Assembly: GCF_000469325.1 (NCBI RefSeq)
Contig: NZ_KI271592.1
Span: 42,534 to 83,979, forward strand
Source: Schleiferilactobacillus shenzhenensis LY-73
Lineage (GTDB): Bacteria; Bacillota; Bacilli; Lactobacillales; Lactobacillaceae
Direction: 5' to 3'
DNA: 41,446 nt
Shown here: positions 32,620 through 41,419 of the stretch, in pieces
Layout: the number at the start of each line of letters is the position of its first letter
Position numbering within the stretch: position 1 is the stretch's first letter
Position numbers and translations under genes: made by a program
The notes under the pieces: model-generated
The model's database searches: none
The model's input: only the letters and a program-made list of their open reading frames with translations
Told to the model about the DNA's origin: nothing

Positions 32620-33492
32620 TTATTGATCGATCTCGAAGTGCGACGAGATGCGCAGCTGAATCAGCGAGATGATGCCGATCAGGATGAACAGCACCAGGGC
32701 AATCGCGTTGGCGTAGCCGTACGAGTTGTTGTTGAATGCGTAGTTGTAGACCAGCAGGCCCAGCGAGGTGGTGGCGTTGCTGGGACCGCCGCTGGTCAGC
32801 GCGAAGATCTGGTCGAAGGCGGTGAGCCCGCCCTTGAGCGCCATGATGAAGACCATGGAGATACTGGGCAGCAGGTAGGGCAGCTCGATCTTCCAGAAAA
32901 TGGTGTTGTCATTGGCGCCGTCGATGCGGGCGGCTTCCTTGATCTCGTCAGGAATGCTCTGCAAGCCGGCCAGGAAGATGACGATGGGCATGGCCACGCC
33001 TTGCCAGAGCATCACGAAGATGACCGAGAAGATGGCGCCGGCGGGGGTGCCCAGGAGCGATGTCTGCAGCCACTTGATGCCCAGGAAGTTGCCGATGCCG
33101 GGCAAGCCGTAGTTGAAGACCTGCTTGAAGATCAGAGAGACGGTCACGCCGGAGAGAACGGCGGGGAAGAAGAACCAGGCGCGGAAGAAGGTCTGGCCCT
33201 TGATCTTACTGTTCAGGATGCGGGCGATCCAGATGCCCAAGGCAATTTCTCCTACGATCATGCACAGGGTCAGGATGAGGGTGAAGCCGATGGACTTGAG
33301 GAAGCGCGGGTCCGAAGCGAGGATCTTGTAGTTGTTGAACCCGACCATGTGGAAGTTGTACGTCAGGCCGGTCCAATCAGTGAAGCTGTAGAACGCGCCC
33401 TGGATCAGCGGGGCGTAGAAGAAGATCAGTTGGAGTACGAGGGGGACGATGAGGAACAGCCAGCCCCAGTATTTACTAATGAATTTTTGCAT
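32620..33492 (-). CDS. Sugar ABC permease, MsmF/MalF type
   Basis: A 290-residue CUT1-family permease, with the EAA loop KEAARIDGANDNTIFWKIELP around 190-210. Six helices are likely. It follows the binding-protein gene by 16 bp and precedes the second permease by 13 bp. It should form the heterodimeric channel with that permease, powered by an ATPase not encoded here. Confidence 0.92.
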   Translation of the reverse strand: MQKFISKYWGWLFLIVPLVLQLIFFYAPLIQGAFYSFTDWTGLTYNFHMVGFNNYKILASDPRFLKSIGFTLILTLCMIVGEIALGIWIARILNSKIKGQTFFRAWFFFPAVLSGVTVSLIFKQVFNYGLPGIGNFLGIKWLQTSLLGTPAGAIFSVIFVMLWQGVAMPIVIFLAGLQSIPDEIKEAARIDGANDNTIFWKIELPYLLPSISMVFIMALKGGLTAFDQIFALTSGGPSNATTSLGLLVYNYAFNNNSYGYANAIALVLFILIGIISLIQLRISSHFEIDQ

Positions 33493-33508
33493 GATGGATG
33501 TCCCCCTC

Positions 33509-34777
33509 CTAGTTGTTATTGGCTTTCATGGGATTATAGAATGCGTTCATTTCAGCGACCAGGTTGTTCTTGTCGCCGGTGGTCACGTAATCGGTGGTCA
33601 GGGTGAAGAAATCGTTCTCGCTGTTCCAATGCTGCGCCATCCAGACGAATTGGTGCTTGGTGAAGGCCAGCTTGGCGATACCGCCCAGGGGCGTGTCAGC
33701 CCCGGTCTTCTGCTTGACGCCGATGACGGAACAAGGCGAACCGTCCACGTCGTAATACATCTGCATCGCAGCGGGGGAGGCCATGTAGGCGACGAACTTA
33801 TTGGCCGCGGCCTTGTGCTTGGTCGTGGCAGAAATGCTCAGGGCCATATCTCCGGCACCGACCGTGAGCTCTTGGCCTTTCTCCTTGCCGGGGAAGGCAA
33901 AGGTGCCGACCTTGAACTTGGGTTCCTGAGTCTTAATGACCGGGTTCGCCCAGGAACCATTAGGCATGATCAACGCCTCGCCCTTGGTGAAGGCGACGAC
34001 GGCGTCGTTGTAGCTGGCACCCTTCCAGTTCTTCTGGGCGGCGTTATTGCCGCGAAGCAGGTTGAGCCGGGTGATGTCCCCTTGAATGACGGGGTTGCTC
34101 AGCTTGATGCCGTTGACCGGACTGTAACGCAGAATCTTATTGGCTGCGTCGGCACTGCCGGCGACGGTGGCCAGCGCCAGCTGGTGGTAGCCGTTCAGCG
34201 TCCAGCCCTCAGTCCCGGCCAGGGCGAAGGGCGTCTTGCCCTTGGCCTCGATGGTCTTCACCAGCGTTTCGAACTCGCTCCAAGTCTGGGGCACCTTCAG
34301 CCCCAGCTTGGCGAACGCTGTCTTGTTGTAGTAGAAGCCGTAGACGTTGGCGGTCAGCGGGGCGTTGTAGACCTTACCGTTGATCGCGTACTGCTGGGCG
34401 TAGTGATTCTTGATGTTCTTGATGTAGGCTTCGTGGGTCATGTCCTGGAAGTAGCCGGCCTTGGCCCATTCCTGGTAGTCAATGTTCTGCGGATACGTAT
34501 TGATCACGTCCGGCACGTTGCCCGACAGCATCCGGGTCTTAAGAACAGTGCCGGCGTTGGGCACGTTGCTCAAGGTGACCTTGATCTTCGGATTCTTCTT
34601 CTCGAAGTCCTTGATGATGCTGCGCAAGGTCGCCGTCATTTCGGTCTTCTGGTTGAAGAACTCAATGGTGGTGACGCCGCCAGCGCTGTTACTATTACTG
34701 CCGCAGGCGCTGAGCAGCAGCATCGCGGAGGTGGCCAGCAAGGTAATGCCGGCGAATTTTCTGAACCAGTGTGTCAT
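33509..34777 (-). CDS. Sugar-binding lipoprotein, MsmE type
   Basis: A 422-residue solute-binding lipoprotein. A Lys/Arg-led signal peptide ends in the lipobox LLLSAC (Cys around residue 25). The mature protein has SBP family 1 features: NVPNAGTVLKTRMLSGNVPDVINTYP near the start, KGEALIMPNGSWANPVI in the middle. It lies 14 bp after the alpha-galactosidase gene and directly before the permeases, so alpha-galactoside capture is the likely role. Confidence 0.92.
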   Translation of the reverse strand: MTHWFRKFAGITLLATSAMLLLSACGSNSNSAGGVTTIEFFNQKTEMTATLRSIIKDFEKKNPKIKVTLSNVPNAGTVLKTRMLSGNVPDVINTYPQNIDYQEWAKAGYFQDMTHEAYIKNIKNHYAQQYAINGKVYNAPLTANVYGFYYNKTAFAKLGLKVPQTWSEFETLVKTIEAKGKTPFALAGTEGWTLNGYHQLALATVAGSADAANKILRYSPVNGIKLSNPVIQGDITRLNLLRGNNAAQKNWKGASYNDAVVAFTKGEALIMPNGSWANPVIKTQEPKFKVGTFAFPGKEKGQELTVGAGDMALSISATTKHKAAANKFVAYMASPAAMQMYYDVDGSPCSVIGVKQKTGADTPLGGIAKLAFTKHQFVWMAQHWNSENDFFTLTTDYVTTGDKNNLVAEMNAFYNPMKANNN

Positions 34778-34791
34778 GTTTCCCCACTCCT

Positions 34792-36984
34792 TTATTTAGC
34801 TAGAAAATGGACCACGTGCGCGGCGAAGTCTTCCCGCACGACAGGCTGGTACAGTCCCAAGTGCATCAGCTCGTCACCGCCGTAAACGGTATGGGTAGCG
34901 GTGTCTTCGTAGTGCTTGGCCGGGTCGAGGCCGGTCATCTTGACGATGTGGAACGGCGGCTGGCCGTTCACCAGCAGGTGGCAGGTGACCAGTAAGGCTT
35001 CACTTTGATCCGGTGCCACGAACATCCAGGCGTAGTCGTTGCCGCGTTCTAACCGGTAGAACCGGCCGAACTGGACCAGCGGACGCAGCTGCTTGTACGT
35101 GGCGACCTGTTGGGCGATGGCCTTCTGCTCGGTCTTGGTCAGCTTGGTCAGGTCCAGCTCGTAGCCGAAGACGGCGCTCATCGCCACGGCGGCCCGGGTG
35201 GCCAGCGGCGTCGTGCGGCCGGTCTGCTCGTTGGGCACCGCCGACACGTGGGCAGTGAAGGTGCTGGGCGGGTAGACCAGCGAGGTGCCGTACTGGATAC
35301 CCAGGCGAGCCACGGCGTCAGTGTTATCGCTGGTCCAGGACTGGGGCATGTAGTACGCCCAGCCGGTATCGATGCGGCCGCCGCCGCCCGAGCAGCCCTC
35401 CCACAGAACGTGGGGGTACTTGGTGGTCAGCTCTTCCAGCAGTGCGTAGAGGCCCAGGGTGTAACGGTGCAGCACCTCGCCTTGGCGCGCGGCCGGCAGG
35501 GCTTGGGAATAAACATCGCTCAAGTGCCGGTTCATGTCCCACTTGATGTAGTCGATGTAGCCGCCGTCCAAGAGGTCGGATAACTGCCCGGCAATATTGG
35601 CGCGCACGTCCTCTCGACTCAGGTCTAACACGTATTGGAAGCGGGAAGGCGACGGTTTTCTTCCTGGTACCGCTAACAGATAATCCGGGTGGGCGCGGTA
35701 GAGGTCGGAGTCCATAGAAATCATCTCTGGCTCGACCCAGAGACCGAACTGGAGGCCTTGCTGGTGGACGTAATCGGCGAAATGCTTGAGGCCCAGGGGG
35801 AACTTGCGGCGGTCGACCACCCAGTCGCCGAGGCTGGTGGTGTCGTCGTCCCGGTGACCGAACCAGCCGTCGTCCAGGACGAACATCTCGATGCCCAGAC
35901 GCTTGGCGTCGTCGACGATGGGCTTGAGCTTGGCTTCGGTGAAGTCGAAGTAGGTGGCCTCCCAGTTGTTGACGAGGATGGGCCGCTCCTGGTCGCGGTA
36001 CTGACCGCGGACGATGCGCTCGCGGATGAGGCTGTGGTACGTCTGGCTCATGCCGTTGAGGCCGGTGTCGGAATAGACCAGCAGGGCTTCAGGGGTCTGG
36101 AACTCAGCCCCCGGCTGCAACGCCCAGGAGAAGTTGGCCGGATTGATGCCGGCCACGACCCGGACCTGGTCGATCTGGTCGCGCTCGACGGTGAGGGCGT
36201 GGTTGCCGGAGTAGACCAGGTCGATGCCGTAGACGTCGCCGTGGCACTCGTCCGCATCCGCACTGGTCAGGGCGATGAAGTTATTCATCTGGTGGCTGGT
36301 GGTGCCGCGACCGCTGGCGAAGGCCTTCACGCCGTAACCGACGCACTCGGTCTGCACGTGGCGCTCATTGGCATGGGCACCGGGGAGAGAAAGGACGCGC
36401 CAGTCGCCGGCAGGGAAGTCCAGCTGGGCGGAGGCGGCGCGGACCAAGGTGACAGGCTCCGCGGCCGCCGGGTTGCGGAAACGGACGGAGCGGGCGATGA
36501 CCGCCCGGTCGCGGTAGATAGTGTAGTACAGGTCGGCGAGCAGACCACTGGGCTGGTCAATGGTCGTGACGATCAGCGTGGCCGCTTCGTCGGGGGACTC
36601 CACGTAGGCGGCGGGGAGTCCGGGCAGCTTGGGCTTGCCAGCGATGATCTGATGGCTCTGGTAAGTGAAGCGGCTGGCCTCGGCACCGCTGGCTTGGCGG
36701 ACAACGAAGGCCGGGGTGCGGAAGTCGGCTTCCCCGCGGCTGCTGATCTCCTGGGGCAGGGTGTCCAGGGAGAAGCCGCGCTCGGGATGGGCCACCGGCA
36801 AATTGCCGGCGAAGCCCCGGTCTTTGCGGGGATAACGGCGCTGGCCGTGATAGCCGGCGACGGCGGGGCCAAAGTATAAGTGGCTAAGCACATCACCGTC
36901 TTCGATGGCGAAGAGGTAACTGATGCTGCTGTTGTGCAGGTGGAAGACCCGCTGATCCGGGTCGTACGTGATCAAGTCTGACAT
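34792..36984 (-). CDS. GH36 alpha-galactosidase
   Basis: A 730-residue cytoplasmic alpha-galactosidase, normal length for the tetrameric bacterial GH36 group. The N-terminal beta-sandwich is followed by a TIM barrel with FVLDDGWFGHRDDD. The nucleophile Asp is in YIKWDMNRHLSD (around residue 482), the substrate loop is CSGGGGRIDTG, and the acid/base Asp lies in SWTSDNTDA (around 550). It hydrolyses terminal alpha-1,6-galactose from melibiose, raffinose and stachyose. The ATG at 36984 follows GGGAGG; the track frame further upstream would run into the divergent regulator. It is the first gene of the operon, with the transporter genes downstream. Confidence 0.95.
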   Translation of the reverse strand: MSDLITYDPDQRVFHLHNSSISYLFAIEDGDVLSHLYFGPAVAGYHGQRRYPRKDRGFAGNLPVAHPERGFSLDTLPQEISSRGEADFRTPAFVVRQASGAEASRFTYQSHQIIAGKPKLPGLPAAYVESPDEAATLIVTTIDQPSGLLADLYYTIYRDRAVIARSVRFRNPAAAEPVTLVRAASAQLDFPAGDWRVLSLPGAHANERHVQTECVGYGVKAFASGRGTTSHQMNNFIALTSADADECHGDVYGIDLVYSGNHALTVERDQIDQVRVVAGINPANFSWALQPGAEFQTPEALLVYSDTGLNGMSQTYHSLIRERIVRGQYRDQERPILVNNWEATYFDFTEAKLKPIVDDAKRLGIEMFVLDDGWFGHRDDDTTSLGDWVVDRRKFPLGLKHFADYVHQQGLQFGLWVEPEMISMDSDLYRAHPDYLLAVPGRKPSPSRFQYVLDLSREDVRANIAGQLSDLLDGGYIDYIKWDMNRHLSDVYSQALPAARQGEVLHRYTLGLYALLEELTTKYPHVLWEGCSGGGGRIDTGWAYYMPQSWTSDNTDAVARLGIQYGTSLVYPPSTFTAHVSAVPNEQTGRTTPLATRAAVAMSAVFGYELDLTKLTKTEQKAIAQQVATYKQLRPLVQFGRFYRLERGNDYAWMFVAPDQSEALLVTCHLLVNGQPPFHIVKMTGLDPAKHYEDTATHTVYGGDELMHLGLYQPVVREDFAAHVVHFLAK

Positions 36985-37004
36985 GCTGAATTCCTCCCTG
37001 GTTC

Positions 37005-37018
37005 TGCAATCGTTTTCT
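37005..37018. promoter_or_regulatory. cre-like site before alpha-galactosidase
   Basis: TGCAATCGTTTTCT (AGAAAACGATTGCA on the minus strand) matches the cre consensus at 12 of 14 positions and lies about 20 bp before the GH36 start. Confidence 0.45.
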
Positions 37019-37127
37019 ATACTGTTCAGTGTACCGGCGGGGAGAAAACATAAACATGGCGGAGTCCGCTCGAAATATGTCATAATGGAGACAGGACATA
37101 ATGACAGATATATCAGGAGGAATACTG

Positions 37128-37946
37128 ATGGACATTGAGTACAAGCGGGTCGATATTGAACATGTAGACTGTAACATTGTGTTTTACGGTCAGGAGCAGA
37201 CCCACCCAAATTATGCCTTCGGCGGCAATAATGTCCGGGACAGTTACGTCCTCCACCTCATCGTGTCCGGTCGCGGCCGGTTCGCCAGTGCGGGCCGGAA
37301 GACTGTGGCCCTCCAAGCGGGGGATTGTTTTCTGCTTCCTCAGGCGGTGCCGTGCTTCTACCAGGCCGATGGCGACGATCCTTGGGCCTACGAGTGGATC
37401 GGCTTGTCCGGCCTGCATCTGGGCGAGCTGTTTGCCCGCAGCGGGTTGAGCGACAAGTACTGGTTAAGAAAGGTGGGCGATAGCCGCTTTGCAGCACAGT
37501 TCGCGGCGCTGTTCAAGACGCTGCACGGCGCGACCAGCCTGGTCAACGAGCTCCAGGTCCAGAGCCGGCTGTATGCCATGTTCGCGGATCTGCTGCAAGA
37601 GTTCCCGGGGCAGGGGGCGCAAGAGCGGGCCGGCGCCACGGCGACGATGAACCAAGCAGTGGCCTTCATGCGCCAGAATTACGCCCGCCGCTGCAACGTC
37701 ACCGACGTGTGCGCGGCACTGCATGTGTCCCGCAGTTACTTATATGCCCTGTTCCGCCGTTTTGCGGACATGAGCCCCCAACAGTACCTGACCCAGCTGC
37801 GCATGGACGAAGCCAAGCAGCTGCTGCGGGACACGGCCAGCGGTGTCGATGCCATTGCCGACCGCGTGGGCTACCGCGACGCCTTCACGTTTTCGAAGGC
37901 GTTCAAGCGGGCGGTGGGGGTCAGCCCGCGGGCGTTTCGGCAGTGA
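37128..37946 (+). CDS. MsmR-type AraC regulator
   Basis: A 272-residue AraC-family regulator. The N-terminal cupin-like ligand domain (about 1-150) contains YVLHLIVSGRGRF and KTVALQAGDCFLLPQAVPCFYQ. The C-terminal DNA-binding domain (about 170-270) has CNVTDVCAALHVSRSYLYALFRRF and VDAIADRVGYRDAFTFSKAFKRAVGVSPRAFR. The ATG at 37128 is chosen because AGGAGG at 37115-37120 is directly upstream; the ATG at 37101 has no such site. It is divergent from the GH36-ABC operon across 143 bp, the same arrangement as msmR and the msm raffinose genes. It is the likely activator of that operon. Confidence 0.92.
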   Translation: MDIEYKRVDIEHVDCNIVFYGQEQTHPNYAFGGNNVRDSYVLHLIVSGRGRFASAGRKTVALQAGDCFLLPQAVPCFYQADGDDPWAYEWIGLSGLHLGELFARSGLSDKYWLRKVGDSRFAAQFAALFKTLHGATSLVNELQVQSRLYAMFADLLQEFPGQGAQERAGATATMNQAVAFMRQNYARRCNVTDVCAALHVSRSYLYALFRRFADMSPQQYLTQLRMDEAKQLLRDTASGVDAIADRVGYRDAFTFSKAFKRAVGVSPRAFRQ

Positions 37947-38160
37947 CGGCTGTATAGCGTGGAAACTGGAGTGGCAGACGCATCAACCAACAGCCGCTGG
38001 GTACTTAAAAAGTGGGACTATATCGGTGCTGCTCCGCAGTTGTACGGGGATTGGCTAAGCGGGCCCTTTTGCTGGTGTTTTTCAGGAAAAGGGGTTAATA
38101 TCAAGAATCATGCATATTCTTAATGAATATTGAAACCGTTTGACGGCCATTTGGGCTAGG
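37947..38160. other. Intergenic region before WxL cluster
   Basis: No gene seen. There is no convincing terminator for the regulator gene. Confidence 0.3.
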
Positions 38161-38166
38161 CTGATA

Positions 38167-38195
38167 TTGTCCAGTGGCAGCGGATTCTGTATAAT
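38167..38195 (+). promoter_or_regulatory. Promoter of WxL cluster
   Basis: TTGTCC (38167-38172), a 17-bp spacer and perfect TATAAT (38190-38195), about 50 bp before the WxL protein start, which is preceded by GAGAGGAG. Confidence 0.75.
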
Positions 38196-38247
38196 TAAGG
38201 TGTAGCGTGAACCGATTAACAAGGAGTTTTGAGAGGAGCGATTTTTC

Positions 38248-38991
38248 ATGAAACGCACATATGCTGCATTGGCAGCGACAGCGTTGCTGGGGCTTGGCGG
38301 GGCGATGTTCACGGCCGCGCCGGCGAAGGCGGCTGTCAATCATGGACCGGGTAAAGATACAGCCTCGGCTTTGACAACCGTTGTTGAGAGCACTGGTCAA
38401 GGCTTTATCGCAGATGGTGACGGTGCCGCAAAAGCCAACTCAACAGCCCAGTTTACGGTAGGGGCCGGTGCATTGCAGCTGATGGCTGTCCCTGATTTGA
38501 ACTTCGGCGAAGTGCCGATGGAAACGCTGCTGTACGGTGGGACACAGAAGCTGGTTAACAATGATGTCGCCACTGCCGGGGTAGTGTCTAAGAACGGTAC
38601 GGCATTTGACGGGAATGCCGACGGTAATTTGATTGTTAATGACTTGCGCGGGGCGACTGCTGGCTGGAAGCTGACAGCGCAGTTGGGTCCGTCCTTCACA
38701 TCTATGACAGACGGCGCTGACCCAATTACCGGAACCACAATGGCCCTCACAGCCACCGGGACCAACAAAGTCAACACTACACTCAACCCGGCAATCAATG
38801 CGCCCACCATTGGCACGACGGCGGCCACGTTGTACACTGCTGCGGCCACTGAGGGCAAAGGTGAGACGAAGTGGGTAATCAATACACCGGCATCAGCCTC
38901 CCTTGAATTCAAAGCGACCACCGGGAAAGTGCCCAATGGTGCTGTTTACCAATCCGACATTATTTGGACACTGACTGCCGGCGCAGTTTAA
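38248..38991 (+). CDS. WxL-domain surface protein
   Basis: A 247-residue secreted cell-surface protein. The signal peptide is cleaved after AKA around residue 28. The first WxL motif is in GWKLTAQL (around 138) and the second in IIWTLTAGAV at the extreme C terminus, the two-motif pattern by which WxL domains bind peptidoglycan without covalent linkage. Almost the entire mature protein is the WxL domain itself, so it looks like the CscB-type short member. It is followed by a hairpin and then by a DUF916 gene, the usual partner. Such clusters are implicated in plant-polysaccharide use or host binding. Confidence 0.92.
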   Translation: MKRTYAALAATALLGLGGAMFTAAPAKAAVNHGPGKDTASALTTVVESTGQGFIADGDGAAKANSTAQFTVGAGALQLMAVPDLNFGEVPMETLLYGGTQKLVNNDVATAGVVSKNGTAFDGNADGNLIVNDLRGATAGWKLTAQLGPSFTSMTDGADPITGTTMALTATGTNKVNTTLNPAINAPTIGTTAATLYTAAATEGKGETKWVINTPASASLEFKATTGKVPNGAVYQSDIIWTLTAGAV

Positions 38992-39017
38992 CCGTTTCAC
39001 TTTGAAATAAGCACCAC

Positions 39018-39050
39018 GATGGCGGCACGCAAGCGCCGCCATCTTTCTCT
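39018..39050 (+). terminator. Intercistronic terminator in WxL cluster
   Basis: GATGGCGGC / GCCGCCATC with an 8-nt loop, followed by TTTCTCTT. It lies 27 bp after the WxL stop codon and would reduce transcription of the DUF916 and later genes. Confidence 0.75.
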
Positions 39051-39082
39051 TAATGACTTTTGATCAGGAAGCGAGGATCAGT

Positions 39083-40147
39083 ATGGTACGGAAAAAACGA
39101 TGGGGTGTCGGCTTGGCTGTTTTACTGGCGGTGCTGTCGGCTTTCTGGGTCATGCCAACTGTCCAAGCAGCGGGTCAGCAGGGGTCCGAGTTTTACATCT
39201 CACCGCTTTATCCGAGCAACCAAACGGATACCAACATTGGCTACTTCGTCTTGAAGGTTAAACCGGGGCAACGCGGCAAATTCGGTGTGCAGGTGCAGAA
39301 TACCAGCAAAACCGATACGAGAACAATCAAGCTGACGCCAGTAACGGCCACGACGACCAATGCAGGGCAGATGAATTACACCCCCAGCACGAAAAAAGCC
39401 GATCCGACCCTGAAGTATCCGTTGGCTGGGATGATGTCGAAGGGGGTCACGGTGACCTTGGCTCCTGGCGAGGGCAAGTCGGTCACCTTCGAGTATCAGG
39501 TGCCGGCAAAGGGTTTCAAGGGGCAGATTGCGGGCAGCATCTATGCGCTGGACGTGACGCCGGTGAAGGCGGCAGACAAGAGTGAAATGCTGCATAACCG
39601 GTTTGCTATGGCCTTGGGTGTCCTGCTCAGCGAAAATCCGGATAAAACTTTGATGCCCGATCTGAAGCTTCAGCAAGTGCGGCCCGGCGTGGAAAACAAA
39701 ACACCCGTCGTCTTCGCCCGAGTTCAGAACCGGGCACCTCAGTTGTTCGGTAAGATGACCGTCAACAGCCGTATTACAGCGAAAGGCGACAGTAAGACGA
39801 AGTTCAAGAAAACTTTGACGAATGGCTCGATGGCGCCAAATTCCAACTTTGATTTGCCGGTCCCCGTGAACAAAGACGGCATTCCGGCTGGGGATTACAC
39901 ACTCTATATGACGATCAATGCGGTGGGGAAGACGTGGCACTTCAAACGCAACTTCACGGTGAGTCAACAAGATGCGAATAAGCTGGGTGCTACCCAACCG
40001 GCCAAGAAACTGGATTGGCAGAAATGGCTGTTATGGGCTGCCATCGCCTTGGCTGTCCTGATTGTTGCTTATGGTCTTTACCTGCTCGGCGTGCGAAGGG
40101 GGCACAAACATGACGAAGAGGAAAAGCATACTGACCATTCTCTATAA
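39083..40147 (+). CDS. DUF916/DUF3324 WxL-interacting protein
   Basis: A 354-residue membrane-anchored surface protein. The signal peptide is cleaved after VQA (around 30). DUF916 follows (FYISPLYPSNQTDTNIGYF, about 35-155), then DUF3324 (about 160-300; PDLKLQQVRPGVENKTPVV). A C-terminal helix (WLLWAAIALAVLIVAYGLYLL) precedes a short positively charged tail. This is the CscA-type protein, proposed to bind both peptidoglycan and WxL proteins. The ATG at 39083 with AGGA is preferred over the ATG at 39053, which falls at the end of the terminator. It overlaps the next gene by 38 bp. Confidence 0.92.
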   Translation: MVRKKRWGVGLAVLLAVLSAFWVMPTVQAAGQQGSEFYISPLYPSNQTDTNIGYFVLKVKPGQRGKFGVQVQNTSKTDTRTIKLTPVTATTTNAGQMNYTPSTKKADPTLKYPLAGMMSKGVTVTLAPGEGKSVTFEYQVPAKGFKGQIAGSIYALDVTPVKAADKSEMLHNRFAMALGVLLSENPDKTLMPDLKLQQVRPGVENKTPVVFARVQNRAPQLFGKMTVNSRITAKGDSKTKFKKTLTNGSMAPNSNFDLPVPVNKDGIPAGDYTLYMTINAVGKTWHFKRNFTVSQQDANKLGATQPAKKLDWQKWLLWAAIALAVLIVAYGLYLLGVRRGHKHDEEEKHTDHSL

Positions 40148-40445
40148 GACTGGCGTAGTCTTGTGGTGCGCCCTTACACTGACGACGGCCGCTCAACCGG
40201 GCACCGTGCAAGCCGAGGGCACGGGCAAGAGCACAGTGCAGTTTACTGTGGTCCAGGATAAGAAACCAACGCCGCCCCACCACGACCAAACGAAACCAAG
40301 CAGTTCAATCCATAAGAAACAGAGCGGCGTATTCCCGCAAACTAACGAAGTGACCACACCGCTCCTGGTGGTCATTGGTTTTGAGCTGGTCGCGTTGACC
40401 AGCATGGCTGGTTACCAGCTGTGGGAAAGGAGGCGGGCGGAGTGA
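40110..40445 (+). CDS. Small LPXTG-like cell-wall protein (CscD type)
   Basis: A 111-residue secreted protein. The signal peptide runs to about QAEG (residue 37). A short Pro/His/Lys-rich spacer leads to the sorting signal FPQTNE, a variant of LPXTG with Phe in place of Leu and Asn in place of Gly. A membrane helix and the tail ERRRAE follow, as in sortase substrates. The ATG at 40110 follows GGGGG and lies inside the end of the DUF916 gene. Size and position match the CscD component of WxL clusters. Whether the house sortase accepts this variant is unknown. Confidence 0.85.
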   Translation: MTKRKSILTILYKTGVVLWCALTLTTAAQPGTVQAEGTGKSTVQFTVVQDKKPTPPHHDQTKPSSSIHKKQSGVFPQTNEVTTPLLVVIGFELVALTSMAGYQLWERRRAE

Positions 40446-41401
40446 AGAAGTGGTTGCTGAAGACTTTTATAATTCTGAGCTGTTTTGCCCTAGGTTGTAC
40501 AACACTGATTGGGTATCAGCCGCCTGCCAGTAGATTAATTAATGTTCAGGCAGCGGATACTGCACCAACGCCACCGAAAGATCAAACTAGTAACGGATGG
40601 GCACTTCCTCTTCTTTTTGGAGGCTGGTTTATTTGGAACGGCTTAACAGCGCAACCAGGTGGTGCGAACTTTGTTGTAAGTGAATCAAAGAGAGTGGTAT
40701 CGTTTACATCAACGTATGATAGTGGTGTCGTCAATAAAATTACCAGTGTAACAACGCAAATCTTTCGTAATGGAAAGTGGAGTGACTTTTCAAGCTCTGC
40801 TTCATGGAGCTTGACTAATGCTGTGACACCAGGCGCAACCGTGAACGTCGATATTGGTAATTCACTTCCAGTGGGCACCTATTATTTTCAATTTGCTGTC
40901 AATTACGGTACCATCTGGCCTTTCCAGGCGACAGCATATAGTGCCATGACCAAAGTGAATATTTTGGCCAATCCTGTTCCTGCGACCGCAATAGATCCTC
41001 AAGCTACGCCGAGAACCATTTTTTGGGGTCAAAGTACTAGTTTGGCAGCGAACGTACAGCCGGCTAATACCACTGCGGACATTACCTGGACGGAGCCAAG
41101 TAATTATGGCAATCTTTCAATTGCCACTGGTACGTCCACTACATTTACATCAATCACCCCGCCCACTGACGCAATGCTGAGGAATGACTCCGGACTTTAC
41201 CTTAACATTCCAGCCAAAGCAACAAATGATGCAGGGGCCGACCCGCAAACCGTTTCGGGGAATGCCAACGTTATTGTGGGTGGCCTGCTCCCTCAGACAA
41301 CGATAGTAAACAAAACAATATCATACAAGCCTGCTCTTTTAGATGATGTGAAGATATTTCCAACTGGCTTTACGCCATCTTATCAGTGGACACCCCAATA
41401 A
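40442..41401 (+). CDS. Secreted protein of WxL cluster, unknown
   Basis: A 319-residue exported protein with a signal peptide (MKKWLLKTFIILSCFALGC) and a probable cleavage after VQA near residue 36. The rest is Thr/Ser/Asn-rich and beta-like; the stretch ATAIDPQATPRTIFWGQSTSLA onward resembles a bacterial Ig-like repeat. No sorting signal, C-terminal helix or WxL pair is visible, so the means of wall attachment is unclear, and the ORF could be a shortened form of a larger protein. Start GTG 40442 with AAGGAGG 8 nt upstream overlaps the previous stop codon (GTGA). More AT-rich than its neighbours. Confidence 0.7.
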   Translation: MKKWLLKTFIILSCFALGCTTLIGYQPPASRLINVQAADTAPTPPKDQTSNGWALPLLFGGWFIWNGLTAQPGGANFVVSESKRVVSFTSTYDSGVVNKITSVTTQIFRNGKWSDFSSSASWSLTNAVTPGATVNVDIGNSLPVGTYYFQFAVNYGTIWPFQATAYSAMTKVNILANPVPATAIDPQATPRTIFWGQSTSLAANVQPANTTADITWTEPSNYGNLSIATGTSTTFTSITPPTDAMLRNDSGLYLNIPAKATNDAGADPQTVSGNANVIVGGLLPQTTIVNKTISYKPALLDDVKIFPTGFTPSYQWTPQ

Positions 41402-41419
41402 TTCATGAAGGTGGCGAAA

